Positions 1 to 10,970 of a stretch of 57,406 nt of DNA are shown in pieces. The position numbers and the translations under genes were made by a program. Each line of letters begins with the position of its first letter. Positions within the stretch are counted from its first letter, which is position 1. This DNA comes from Pseudozyma flocculosa PF-1. Its lineage: Eukaryota; Basidiomycota; Ustilaginomycetes; Ustilaginales; Ustilaginaceae. The notes under the pieces are model-generated. The model searched no databases and was not told the DNA's origin. It was given only the letters and a program-made list of their open reading frames with translations. The stretch covers positions 392,939 through 450,344 of the forward strand of contig NW_006920876.1 of NCBI RefSeq assembly GCF_000417875.1, given 5' to 3'.

Positions 1-1078
1 GTGACCGCCCGGTCGGGATGTGCAGACACGCTGAGGTGGCTGGGATGGGATTTTGATTCGCTCGGCCCGACCTGGGCTGCATCGCCCCGCCTCGCCCTCG
101 ATTGCTTCGTCAACGCCTGCGTGCCTCTTCTGCGTCCTCCTAGAGCAAATACCCAGGAACGAGCTCACAAGCCCCTCACGGCCAACACAGAAGCAGCAAG
201 GAAGGGCCACGAGACCAAACGGGGTTTTACAAGCCATCTCTTTGCTCTCCTCTCTCAAAACGAACGAACCAAAGTGGGGGAAAAGGGGCAAGAAGAGGGT
301 ATGACACGAGACGATGGACCGCAGAGGGTGGCTAAGGGGGACAAAGGGCACGAAAGAGCAACGAGAGGACCGCGGAGCGACGACGTGGGAAGCAGCAGGA
401 GGAGCCAGAGGGATCTTACAACGACTACGGCTGCACCGGAAAGGCAGAGAGAGAGATTCGAGCAGGTAGGAGGCAACGGAAGGAACGTCGGCCCGGGCCG
501 ACACGACCGCACCGTGCAAAGAGAGCGTGGATACTGACGACGCGGGGAGGGGGAGGCGAGGACAGGGGAACGGTGCAAACGAAGAGACCCAGAGATGAGG
601 CGAGCGGGATCCCTCACTACACCATCCCACGACCGTCTCTGGCCGCCCCGCCCTCGGGTCGTCGATGTCGTAAAACGAGCGTGAATGGGGGGGCCCCGGG
701 GGCGGACCTGGTGCAACAGTCTCCGCGCCGCCAGGAGAGGGATAAAAAGGAGCGTGGAGACCGGTGAAGCAGCGAGAGCACGTTTTGTAGCAAATGTCGA
801 AGCCGCTTGGGACGGCAGCGACGAAAGAGCAAAAAAGGCATGGAACAGAGAAGAGAAAAGATAAGATAAGGGGGGCCAAGGAGACCCGGCAGCGGCGGCA
901 CCGCCATCACGGGGGGCGGGCACGCGCGCGAGATGCAAGGTAGGCACGCCACCTTACATCTCGCGCATCCGCTGGTATGGCCCGTGGCCCCACGCCTGTG
1001 CGGGCGGTGTCGGTGCTGCGTCTCGGCGACCGATACCCAGACCGCTCAGGACGGGTGCGAGCGGGTTGCTGTCGCCCG
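1..1078. other. Intergenic / 3' flank of the giant DUF3712 gene
   Basis: This stretch lies downstream of the stop codon of the minus-strand DUF3712 gene. Open frames on both strands are Arg/Ser/Pro-rich, as GC-rich non-coding DNA gives, and match no family I recognise. It probably holds that gene's 3' UTR and the spacer to a neighbour outside the window. Confidence 0.6.
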
Positions 1079-4000
1079 TCACGGCTGCGCCCGCAGCGCT
1101 GGTGACGGCCGCCGCGCCCGACTCGACGGCAGAGGGACCGCTGCAACGGCGCTGGTGACGGCACCTGCCGCCTCGGACGCCACCGAGCCGACGGCAGAGG
1201 TGGCAGCGCCAGCGCCGCTCGCGAGAGCCGACGTGGCCGAGCTGAGCAGGTTGGTCGTCGCGCTCGACGACGCCGTCGTCGGGGCCGGGGGCGCGCCGGG
1301 GCAGCTGGCGTTTCGCTGGATGCCGCCGAGGAGACCGCCGAGGATGCCTCCGACGGCCGGGATGCCGGAGAGACCGCAGAGCAGCTGGGCGCCGACGCCA
1401 GTGACGCCGCCGAGGAGACCGCCCTGGGCCAGCTGGCCCAGCAGCTGTGCGATGCCGGGTGCAGCGCCAAGCTCACCGAGCAGGCCGATGAGGTCATCCA
1501 GACCACCGATGAGGGGCAGCTGGATGGGCAGCGGCGATGCGTCGATAAAGTAGGTGGCCGGCACGTCGAGCTCGTTGTAGATGAGCGCCGGGATGCGGTA
1601 GCTGTCGCCCGCCGACTGACCGAGGTTGGCCGTGATCTGGTTGTACAGGTCGAGGTTCTTGCCAATGACGTCCAGACTGCCCAGCAGGCCCTGGGTTAGG
1701 ACGACGTTGGGGATGCGGCCCGAGGTGGCGGTGCCGCCCTTGGCGGGTACGGCGAGCGGATTCGGGAACGTGTACGACACGGTGGCGTCCGGGTTGCTGG
1801 CGTCCTTGGGGTTGGAGCCGGCAATCTTGGCCGAGGTCTGAAGGCCGTCGAGGTAGAGGTTGGTGTCGAGCTGGTTGACGAGCGAGATGGTGATCTCGAC
1901 CGTCGTGGGCGCCGCCTTGCCGAGGATGATGTTGCCGATGCCCGAGAGGAGCGTCTCGAGGCCGATGTAGACGTTGACCTGGGTCACGATGCGCAGCGCC
2001 ACGCCCTGCAGCGTCGTGGTGAGCTTGACGCCGGCCAGCGCCGGACGGAGCGAGTCGTAGGGCGTGAGGTTGGTCTGCGGGCCGCGCGAGCCGTCGATGA
2101 CCAGGTCGGCGCTCTGCGGGCTCTTGCCGTCGCTGAGCGCGGGCTGCACATAGCGGTTGAGCAGCAGCTGTGCGTTGGTGTCGTTGGCGTTGGTGGGCGC
2201 GTAGTAGAAGTACGACTGGACCAGGTTGTTGCCCGGGATGAGGCCGAGGACGGGGATCTCGGCGCGGCCGACAAACGTGTCGAGGAAGAGGACGGGCAGG
2301 AAGACCTCGTTGGTGAAGACGGTGAGGTTGGACGGGTTGAACAGCGTGACCTTGAGCGGGATCCAGATAAAGTCGGGCGAGCCGCTGCTGACCATGACGT
2401 CCGAGAGCGACGTGACGCCGTTGAAGCTGTTGATGCCCGTGAGGGTGGTGGTGACGTTGAAGGGGATGCCGCCGATGGGGATGTCTCCGATGACGGTGCG
2501 CGCCACGACGTCGGTCGATCCGCGCAGGTCGAAGGTGCCGCGGGGCGTGTCGGTGAGCTGGGCGAAGAAGGCCTGGAAGTTGGGCCGGTCGCCGGCGACG
2601 ATGGGCTCGTCTCGCCACATGAGCTGGAGGATCTGGAAGTCCTGGGGCCCGCGCGAGGTGCCCGCCTGGACGTTGGACTTGGGCAGGTTGAGGCGGGCCG
2701 TGTCGCCACCGTTGTAAACGATCTGGATGGCCGGCGCGGCCTGGATCGGCTGCAGGCTGAACATGAAGGGGTTGGCAAACGTGGCGATGGTCGAGTTGGA
2801 GCCCGAGGGCACCGTGTACGAGTCGGCCGGATTGCCGATCAGCTTGACGGTCAGGTCCGAGATGGTGATCGAGTAGATGATCTGGTAGATCTTGCCGGGC
2901 AGCAGAACGTCGAGCGTCAGGGTGCGGAAGGCGGCTGAGAGCCAGTTGACGGGCTGGTTGCCGTTGGCCTGGGTGACGACCGAGACGCCCTTGACCTGGA
3001 GGATCTGGTCCTTGCCCTGGAGGAAGTTGGTGAAGAGGATGCCCGTGTTGGCGAGACCCTGGCCGGACTTGGCCGTGATCTGGCCGTAGAGCTCGGTCGT
3101 CGTCGTGGTGAGCGCGGCGAGGAAGAGGTTGCGCGAGTTGACGGGGCCGATGTCGGTGCCCATGAAGAAGATCTCGAAGTTGGCCGTGTCGAGCTGGATG
3201 CCCAGCGTGGCGGGCGACGGGATCCTCGCTCCGGTCTGGATGATGAGCGAGTTGCTCGTCTCGCCGGGGATGTCAAAGTTGAACGTCTCGACGCCCGGCA
3301 GGTTGTTGAACGCCTTGAAGTCGATGTTCTTCGAGATGATGACGTTGCTGAACGCGATGCCGAGCGCGCGGACGCGCAGCTTGCGCGAGCTGACGGTCCA
3401 CTGGAAGCCGGGGTTGTGCAGGATGTAGGTGGCAAAGTCGGTGAAGCGGCGCAAATTGGTGATCTGGAGCTGGCCCGAGGTGACCAGGTTGGGCACGCCC
3501 TCGTTGGCAAAGGCGCAGATCGGCGGCAGCGACAGGGTGGCAATGTCGCTGCCCTGCCAGGTGACGGTGAGGGGCTCGGGGAACTCGATGTAGGCGTCAA
3601 ACGGACCGGTGCCGAGCAGGGCGCCCTGGAGGTCGACCTTGAAGCCCGTGTTGGTGACCTCGGTGACGTTGGCGATCGCCACGGTCAGCGTGGCCTGGTT
3701 GACGAGGTTCTGGACGATGGGCGCGCCCGCCGGGCCGAGCAGGTAGAGGGCGGTCTGGTCAGTCTTGGTGGGCACGGGCTGCTGCACAAAGTTGAGGTCC
3801 GTCTGGTAGTCGTCGAGCTTGACCGTCGACTCGACGTTGAGGGTCGTGGTGAGGCCCTGGAGCAGGCGGAGGACGGCGCCCTGGACGTCGAACTGGTTGC
3901 CGGAGCTGCACGGCGGCGGGCTGTCGTCGGGGTAGGGGCTGACGGTGGTGTCGGTCGACTCCTGCGCCAGCACCTGGTCGAAGAGCGGCGGCAGCGGCCC

Positions 4001-7000
4001 GAGGGACGTGCCCGTGTTGGCGGCGGCGGCCGAGACGAAGCGGATGAGCGTCTTGGGGTCCAGGTTGAACTTGAACGGCAGCGGGTACGACTCGATCGTC
4101 GTCTTGCCCGGCGCCGAGATGACGCGCCGACGCAGGTTCTCGTTGATCTCGCCGAGGAAGATGCCCTGGTACGACGCGTCGGCCTTGACCTGAAGCAGGT
4201 TGATCGACGCGGTGAAAGGGTTCTGCAGCATGAAGGTGGCCTGGGCGAAGCCGGACTGCGCAATGTCCTTCGGGATCACCAGGGCGGCCTGGATGATGAG
4301 GAGCTGGTTGAGCGGCGGGATCGAGGCCTTGAGGCTGATGCCCGAGAGCGCCTGCTTGAGCGACTCGATGGGCGTCGTGTCGCGCGTGCCCTGGATGATG
4401 GTGTCCGAGACGATGCCCTGGACGTAGTTCTCGAGCAGCATCTGGCCCGCCGCCACGTTGGCCGCGCCCTGGGGCGAGTACTTGACGTCGGTCGGCACGC
4501 GGTTCTCGCCGGGGACGAGGACGAGGTTGTAGATGTTGGCGGTGCCGATCTTCTTGCCCATGAAGTAGAGGTCAAAGACGACGTCGCCGGTGCCGATGGT
4601 GATGTCCGACGGGTTGAAGAGGGTGGCGGTGATCTTGATCAGCAGGTACGACGGGTAGCCGTGGTACACGTCGAGGTCCGACACGGTGACTGGCCGCGCT
4701 CCGAGGTTCTGCAGACCCAGGATGTTGGTGTCGACGTTGAAGGGGATGTTGGTGATCGAGACCAGGCCGGCGGCCGTGTTGGCCTTGGTGTCGGCCTTGC
4801 CGTTGAGGTTGAACCTCACCTGCGTGCCGGCGGTCGTGTCGGCGAGGAACTGCGAAAAGGCCGGGTGCTGGTCGCCGTACACGGCGAAGGGCACGTTGGT
4901 GAACATAAGCGTCAGGATGCGCGCCACGACGTCGGTGATCGAGGGCGACAGCGGGATGTCGAGGACGGCGACGTCGCGGTTGAGGTAGTTTGCGATGAAG
5001 CCGCCGCCGACCTGCTGGATGTCGATCGGGAAGGCGAAGGGGATGAAGAAGTTGGACGTCGTGTTGGTCGAGCTCGTCGAGGGCGACCAGGCCGTCTGGG
5101 GCGTGAAGAAGAGCGACAGCTGGTTGAGGCTGATGCTGCGGATGACGGTGAACTTCTGCGCCGGCAGGGCGACGATGGTCTGGAGCACCTTGATGCCGTC
5201 GTTGAGCCAGCGGACCGAGTCGGGGCCGGCGTAGTCGCCGTTGATGGTGACGTCGGTGTTGACGCCGCCGACAAAGTTGGTGAAGATCTCGGAGAGCGCG
5301 GCGAGGCCGGCGTCCGAGGTCTGGGGCACCAGTCGGCCGACGAGCGGCAGCGTCGTCACGGCCAGCGCCTGCAGGACAAACTCGGACTCGGCGGCGCTCG
5401 GTCCGATGTAGCTGCCGTTGCGCGTGATGCCGACGCCGAACCTCGAGAGCTGGACGCCGACCTGCGACGGGTTGTAGATGGTTGTGTCGGCCGTCAGTCG
5501 GATACCGCCCGCCGGGTCGTTGGACGGCAGGTCAAACGAGTTGATGATGACGCTGTTCTTGAGGCCGTTGAAGCCGGACAGGATGACGTCCTTGGAGATC
5601 GTCACGTCGGGCACGGCGATGCCGAGCGCGCTGACCTTGAGACCCTTGCCAGCAATGTTCCAGACGAAGCTCTGCTGGGTGAGGAGGTACTTGGTGAACT
5701 CGGTGAGGTAGCCCACGTCGGCGACGGCAAACTGCGCCTCGAGCTCGAGCGTCGCGCCGACGTCGCCGGCCAGCGACACGTTGGGGAAGGCGATCTGGCC
5801 CAGCGGACGGCCCTCCCAGCTGATGGTGAGGCCCTCGGTGAATTGGATGACGGCGTCAAAGGGACCGGCGTTGGTGATGGTGCCCTGCAGCGCGGTGCGG
5901 AACGAGTTGGGCTGCGGGTCCAGGATCGTGACCCGGTCGATGGCCAGGATGGCGCCGTCGACAATCTTCTGCACAATGGGCCCGGCGAGCACGGGGAGCA
6001 GCTTGTTGAGCGTCACGTCGGTGCCGAGCGGCACGTTGCTCTGCGAGAAGGTGAGCTGGGTGCTGTAGTCGCCAATCTGGGCGTCCGAGGCGATCTCGAG
6101 GTTGGCGGTGGCCACCGAGAAGCCGCGCGAGATGTAGGTGGGCAGGTCGAAGCCGGTGTACAGGTTGTCGCGCTTCTGCAGCAGCGCCTGGCGGACCTCG
6201 TGGCTCGACAGCGCCTTGGGGGCGGGTTCGAGGGCAGAAAGGTCCTCGTCCCGCTTGACGTAGCGCCAGGCCGGCGCCTCCTGCTCGCGAGCCGCCATGT
6301 CGGCCAGAGCGGCGGCGTTGTTGCCGACGCCCGCCAGAGTCTGGGCCATCTCGTCGTCCTCGAACAGGTCGAACGTGTCCGATGCCTCGTCGCCGTCCTC
6401 GCCGCCAAAGGCACGCTCCTCGAGCGAGCGGCGGGTCATGGTGTTGGCCTCGGTGGCGGGGGTCAGGGTGTAGCCGCCGAGCTGGACGACGCCGTCGATG
6501 TAGGCAGGGTTCTGTCCGGACTGGACCGCCAGGGCACGCACCAGGCCGAAAATGTCCGGCGGGTACAGGTTGAGGCTGAGCGGGATGGGCGGCGACTGGG
6601 TCGTCGCCTTGCCGGCCGCGGCAAAGTTGAGCGGCGTGTCGATGCTTGCCACAAAGATGCCGTGCGAGGTGACGTTGGAGCGGATCCGGGTGATGGTCAG
6701 CGGCGACGTAAACGGGTTGGCCAGGAAGACGACCGAGTTGGCAACGTCGTCGGTGATGCCCGTAGTGTCGAGCACGGTCAGGTTGGCCGACTTGACCAGG
6801 CTCGACGTCAGGCCGGGCAGCGTCGCGTTGAGGCGCAGCGCCGAGAGGGCGGGCACGAGCGACTCGACCTGGCTCGACCCCTGGAAGCCGTTGATGTCGA
6901 GCAGCGTGTCCTGGCCCGAGATGAAACGGTTCAGCGTCTCGTAGCCCTGCGGGCTGACGTTGGGGTTGAAGACCGACGTGGCGTTGATGTCGTTGCGGCC

Positions 7001-8920
7001 CTGCATCAGGTTGAGGTTGGGCAGGGTGACGGTGCCGAGCGTCGAGCCGTCCTTGGCGAGCTGGAGGATGCTGTCTCCAATGGTCAGGTTGAGGTTGGAC
7101 GGGTTGACGAGCGTGGTGCCGACGACGAGGTTGATGCCGTCGCGGCTGCCGCCGACGACGTCGACCGTGTTGATGATGGTCGGGTAAGCGGTCAGGCCCT
7201 GCAGGCCCAGGATGCCGCTGTCGACGTCGAAGAGGATGCCGTTGAGCACCACGCGGCCCAGGGGCGTGTCGGTGAGGGCGCGAGCCGCGCCCTGCAGCCG
7301 GATGCCCGTGCCGGAGCTGAAGGTGAAGTACTTCTGGAAGTTCTCGAGCTCCGTCTTGGCCGCCTCGGTCTGGTTGGGCAGCGTCAGGAGCGACGGCGGC
7401 AGCGTCAGGTCGAGCGTGCCTGCCGTCTGGCCGGCGCTGATCAGGTCGAGCTTGGTCGTCGTGTTCGAGTAGGCGCCCTGGATCGTGCCGACCTGGGCCC
7501 CGTTGTAGAGCAGGGTGATGGTGTTGGCGGTGCTGACAATGTTGAGCGAGAAGCCGAACGGAAGGCCAAGCGTGGCCGAGAGGGCGCTCGAAAAGGCCGT
7601 CGGGCTAAAGGCCGTCTCGGGCGTGTAGACGAGGGCGAGGGAGCCGATCGTGATGCTCTTGATGGGGCTGATGGGCTCCGGGGCCTTGAGCGGCACGGCG
7701 ATCGTGAGGGCCGTGATACCCTCGGACAGCCAGGCCACCTTGGAGCCGTCGGCCTGCGTCGCCGACACGCCGCGCGCCTCGGTGGGCAGCGTCTGGCCAT
7801 TGATGTAGCCGGTGAAGAGCTCGCCGAGCAGGTCCAGCTCCGTCTGGTTGGTGTTGTGCGGGATCAGCCGGCCGCTGAGCGTGATGATGTTGGTGCCGGC
7901 CGTGACGTTGAGGTTGCTCGTCGAGGCCGGGCCCAGGTACATGCCCTTGTAGTAGAGATCCACCGCCAGCGTGCCGATCTCGACGCCAAAGGGCGACGGG
8001 TTGGTGAGCGAGGTCGTGACCTGGAGCGTGACGCCGCCCTGCGGGTCGTCGCCGGGCAGCTGGAAGTCGAGGATGCCGACGTTTTCAAAGTTGTTGAACC
8101 CCTTGATGATGATGTTCTTTGAGAACTTGAGGTTCTTGTACGTCGGCAGGAACGAGAAGGCCTCGACGTGGACATTGCCGCAACGGAGCTTCCAGGTGAA
8201 CTCGGGCTGGGTGATGAGGAACCTGGCAAAGGATCCAAACGCCGCCTGGTCGTTGATGATGAAGTTGGACGCCTGCGTGGGTGCAACGGGGAAATGCAGA
8301 GCGGAGGGACGGAAGCGAGGAGCGCGGAGCGCGGAACGTCAGCAACCTGGAGGAAGGAGGGGCGGGCAGGGCGGTGGGGCAAGAGCGAGACGACGACGGC
8401 GGCGGCGACTCACCTGCTTGATCCGGCCGTGTCCGGCAGCGACGCCAATGTAGTCGAGGTTGAACTGGCCGAGATTGACCTCACGCAGGCCCTCTTCCGG
8501 CGGCGTCACCCAGAACACCTGGACGGGCTCGCGAAAGTAGAGGTGGGCAGGGAAGATGCCGGTCTTCTTGACCTGACCCTCGAGGGTGAGCGGGAACGAG
8601 GCATTGCCGGGCGAGGTGATGTTGGAGGCGTAGACGTGCAGGCTCGAGGTGTGCAGGGCGTGGTTGCCAATGGCGTAGAGGACGGGGACGAGGGTAATGA
8701 CGAGCGTGACCAGGATGAAGCCGGGAGCGACAAACAGGCAGCAGAAGCCGAGCTTGCGGGAGAGGTACTTTTTCTCGTAGGGGGTGCCGCGAGCCTTCAG
8801 GAAGCCGATGGGCTGGCCTGGCTGGTAGAAGCCGCCCGCCGGTGCGCCCGAATCAAAGGTGGGGCTGGGCCCGCTCCTGCGACGGAGGTTCTCGCGCGAG
8901 CCGTAGCCGTTGTCCGCCAT
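1079..8920 (-). CDS. Giant single-pass membrane protein with tandem DUF3712 (LEA-like) modules
   Basis: Two exons are read: 8920-8414 and 8272-1079, with a 141-bp GT-AG intron (8413-8273, phase 0), giving 2566 aa. Residues 1-57 form a hydrophilic, basic N-tail that is probably cytosolic. About 58-85 is one strong membrane helix (FCCLFVAPGFILVTLVITLV), and the rest should be lumenal or extracellular. The large domain is beta-rich with recurring NPS and FNN/FNG landmarks. Units order as C-A-B repeated three times; 'KGFNN', 'LSGFNG' and 'KAFNN' fall near residues 226, 1067 and 1823. An acidic, disordered insertion with dibasic sites lies near residues 770-870. The C-terminus is Gly/Leu/Ala-rich, then Ser/Thr/Ala-rich. 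DUF3712 is a fungal family of membrane-anchored proteins with LEA/Ig-like folds, some related to yeast Tag1. The biochemical function is unknown. The start has ATG and the helix at the expected distance; I am confident of gene and exons, moderately of the family name. Confidence 0.85.
6170..6470 (-). other. Acidic, dibasic-site-rich insertion inside the DUF3712 protein
   Basis: Between the first and second super-repeat the protein loses its beta-rich character for about 100 residues. This part is Glu/Asp/Ala-rich (for example FDLFEDDEMAQ) and contains MTRRSLEER, YVKRDEDL and LLQKRDN. These are dibasic sites of the kind the Golgi protease Kex2 cuts. If this side is lumenal the protein could be cleaved here; that is inference. 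Confidence 0.45.
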
Positions 8921-9056
8921 CGTCGCCGCCTAGCCGCTGCGCGCGCTGTGTGGGGAACGCTATGGCCGTGGGGGTCGCCGCTGCTGCGCTTTACTGGCGT
9001 CTGTGGGTGGCTGCCGCAGTCAAATCAAAAGCCGCCCGGCGCAAGGACCGGAGGGG

Positions 9057-9063
9057 GTATATG
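9057..9063 (-). promoter_or_regulatory. Possible TATA-like element of the DUF3712 gene
   Basis: On the minus strand the sequence CATATAC lies about 138 bases upstream of the DUF3712 ATG at 8920. An A/T run is uncommon in this GC-rich flank, so a core-promoter role is possible. No transcript data support it. Confidence 0.2.
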
Positions 9064-9741
9064 GGGTCCGGAGGCTGGGAAACGGGGGTGGTGGCGGCGC
9101 GTCCGATGGAGAGGGAGCGCGATGCAGATCCAACAAAGACGAGGTCGGGGTCGAGGTCGGGATCAAGGTCCAAGTCGAAGCCGAGGTCGGTCCAGAAGAA
9201 AAAGTCCCCTTGGAGTCGTACGGCGGTGGTGGAGCGCGACGGGATCAGGTGCGTGGCATGGGGTGATGTCGGTCGCGCTGTGTGCGATAGAGGGACTGGC
9301 GTGCCGGAAGACGAAGCAGGCCAAAGGGGAGCGAGACGGGGTATCGCGCGCGGCTCGTCGTCGCAGGTCGAGGATCAGCAAGGAGGAGACTCCGAGAGCG
9401 GCGTCGGTCGGCGGTCGAGATCCGTGTCGAGGCAGAGAGCGAGCAGGATGGGGCCCGAAGGCGTAGGGGTGGAGAGGGGGAGGGTTAAGGAGGGGAGGGT
9501 GGAGGAGAGGAGGACGGAGGAGCACGCACGCCGCCTTGATGGATGATGTGGGTGGCGAAGGACGAGGCCAGGAGTACCAGGGGAGGTGTGAGTGGATGGA
9601 CGAGGGCGGCGACGAGGGCAGACGAGAGCGGGGCGCCAAGGGCGAGCGAGGGCAGGCAGGCGCGGAGAAGCAGCAGCAGCAGCAGCAGCAAGCGAAGGCG
9701 GAGGTGTGCGTGTGCAGAGCAAGCAAGAGCGGAGCAGGCTA

Positions 9742-9743
<2 letters not shown>

Positions 9744-9772
<29 letters not shown>

Positions 9773-9807
9773 TCTGGCCTGGTCTGGTCTGGTCTGGTCT
9801 GGTCTGG
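9744..9807. repeat. TCTGG pentanucleotide microsatellite
   Basis: The pentamer ggtct/tctgg is repeated about a dozen times with two interruptions (ggcct and a terminal ggccc). It lies about 0.8 kb upstream of the DUF3712 gene. Confidence 0.9.
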
Positions 9808-10111
9808 CCCGGTTCAAGCTACGAGTGCAGCCCCGCAGGCAATGGGGAATAGGCGGGCGGGCAGGCAGGCGGTGACTGGGATCGGATCCCGCCTGGCCTG
9901 GCCTAGCTGGTGGTGGCGGCGCAGAATAATGGCGGCCGTGTTTAGGCTGGTCGGGCGGTTCCAGACAGGGCAGGGCGGGCAGACAAGAGATGCATGGCGA
10001 GAGAAGGGGAGCGAGGGAGCGCTACCCTAGCCCAGCCCTGTCTCGTTGGTTTGCTGGCCTGCCCGCCTGCCCTTGCTTGCCCTCGAGGCCAGCAGGTCCG
10101 CCGCTGCTCCG

Positions 10112-10136
10112 CCTCGCCTCGCCTCGCTTCGCCTTT
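10112..10136. repeat. CCTCG pentanucleotide repeat
   Basis: A short run of cctcg/cttcg pentamers in intergenic DNA, of the same period as the TCTGG and GGCCA runs nearby. Confidence 0.7.
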
Positions 10137-10510
10137 CGCCAAACGCAGGCAAGCAAGCAAAGCCAGGCTGGGATTTGCAGCGCGCGCTGGATGCCCATTT
10201 GCGGGGTCAAGGAGAGGCCAGCAGCCTCAGCCCTGGCGCCGCACTGCGCTGCCGTGGGCCGGTGTGTCTCGCTCGCTCCGCCCCAGCCTGGCGCCTCCGC
10301 ATTGTCGACGGCAGACCTCAAGCTTGCAGCTTCTTGGTGCCTCTCTGCCGTGCGCTCGCCTCTTCCCTCTGCACACAGCTTCATCTCAACGGTGCCCTCG
10401 GCCCCCTTCCGACTTCGCGGGTATCGATAACCCAGGGGGTCGGATGGAGCCAAAAGGCGCGGCCATTGCGGCTCGCTCGCCCCCCCGCGTAAACGAAACC
10501 GCGGGCGCGA

Positions 10511-10536
10511 CAGGCCAGGCCAGGCCAGGCCAGGCA
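10511..10536. repeat. GGCCA pentanucleotide repeat
   Basis: About five copies of ggcca occur in intergenic DNA. It is the third pentamer array in a 0.8-kb interval. Confidence 0.75.
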
Positions 10537-10725
10537 GGATGGGGAAGGCGGCCAAGTGCCTAGCCAGGCCCGCTCGCTGCAGCCTGAGCTCGCGTAGCAG
10601 CAGCGCGCATCAGGCTGGCCTGCAAGCAAGCTGCACCGGGTCGATCGACTACAAACGAGGCGGGGGTTGGTGGGGTCCAGCTCCAGCGACAGGGCCGGCC
10701 CTAGCCCTAGCCCCAGCCCAGAGGC

Positions 10726-10752
10726 GGCCAGCCAGCCAGCCAGCCAGCCAGG
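10726..10752. repeat. CCAG tetranucleotide microsatellite
   Basis: About six tandem ccag/gcca units in intergenic DNA. Confidence 0.85.
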
Positions 10753-10954
10753 CGATTTCAATTTTGCCGACTTTGAATTCCCATCCAGCCGCCGCTTTGT
10801 CCGAATGCAGCGATGCACGCGTGCGCCTGCCAGAGAGAGCCGCCGCCTTTTCCCTCCTATCGACCCCATCCGTACCACGGTGGCTGCGGTAGACGAGCGG
10901 CCCGACCGCCTGGGCTCTACCTACACTTGAGCCGGCACCGTGACCGCGGCAGTA

Positions 10955-10970
10955 GGGGGGGGGGGGGGGG
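10955..10970. repeat. Poly-G run of 16
   Basis: Sixteen consecutive G bases. Such homopolymers are often mis-sized in assemblies; no coding sequence crosses it. Confidence 0.85.

Noticed and set aside
1..537. Open plus-strand frame at the left edge
   Set aside because: Starts at GTG, Arg/Gly-rich, no recognisable domain; likely non-coding 3' flank.
3416..8122. A 1568-codon open frame on the plus strand opposite the DUF3712 gene
   Set aside because: It is Arg/Val/Glu-rich with no domain and follows from high GC and third-position bias of the true gene.
10680..10700. CCCTAG doublet resembling a telomere-like repeat
   Set aside because: Only two copies, inside general CCAG/CCTAG low-complexity DNA.
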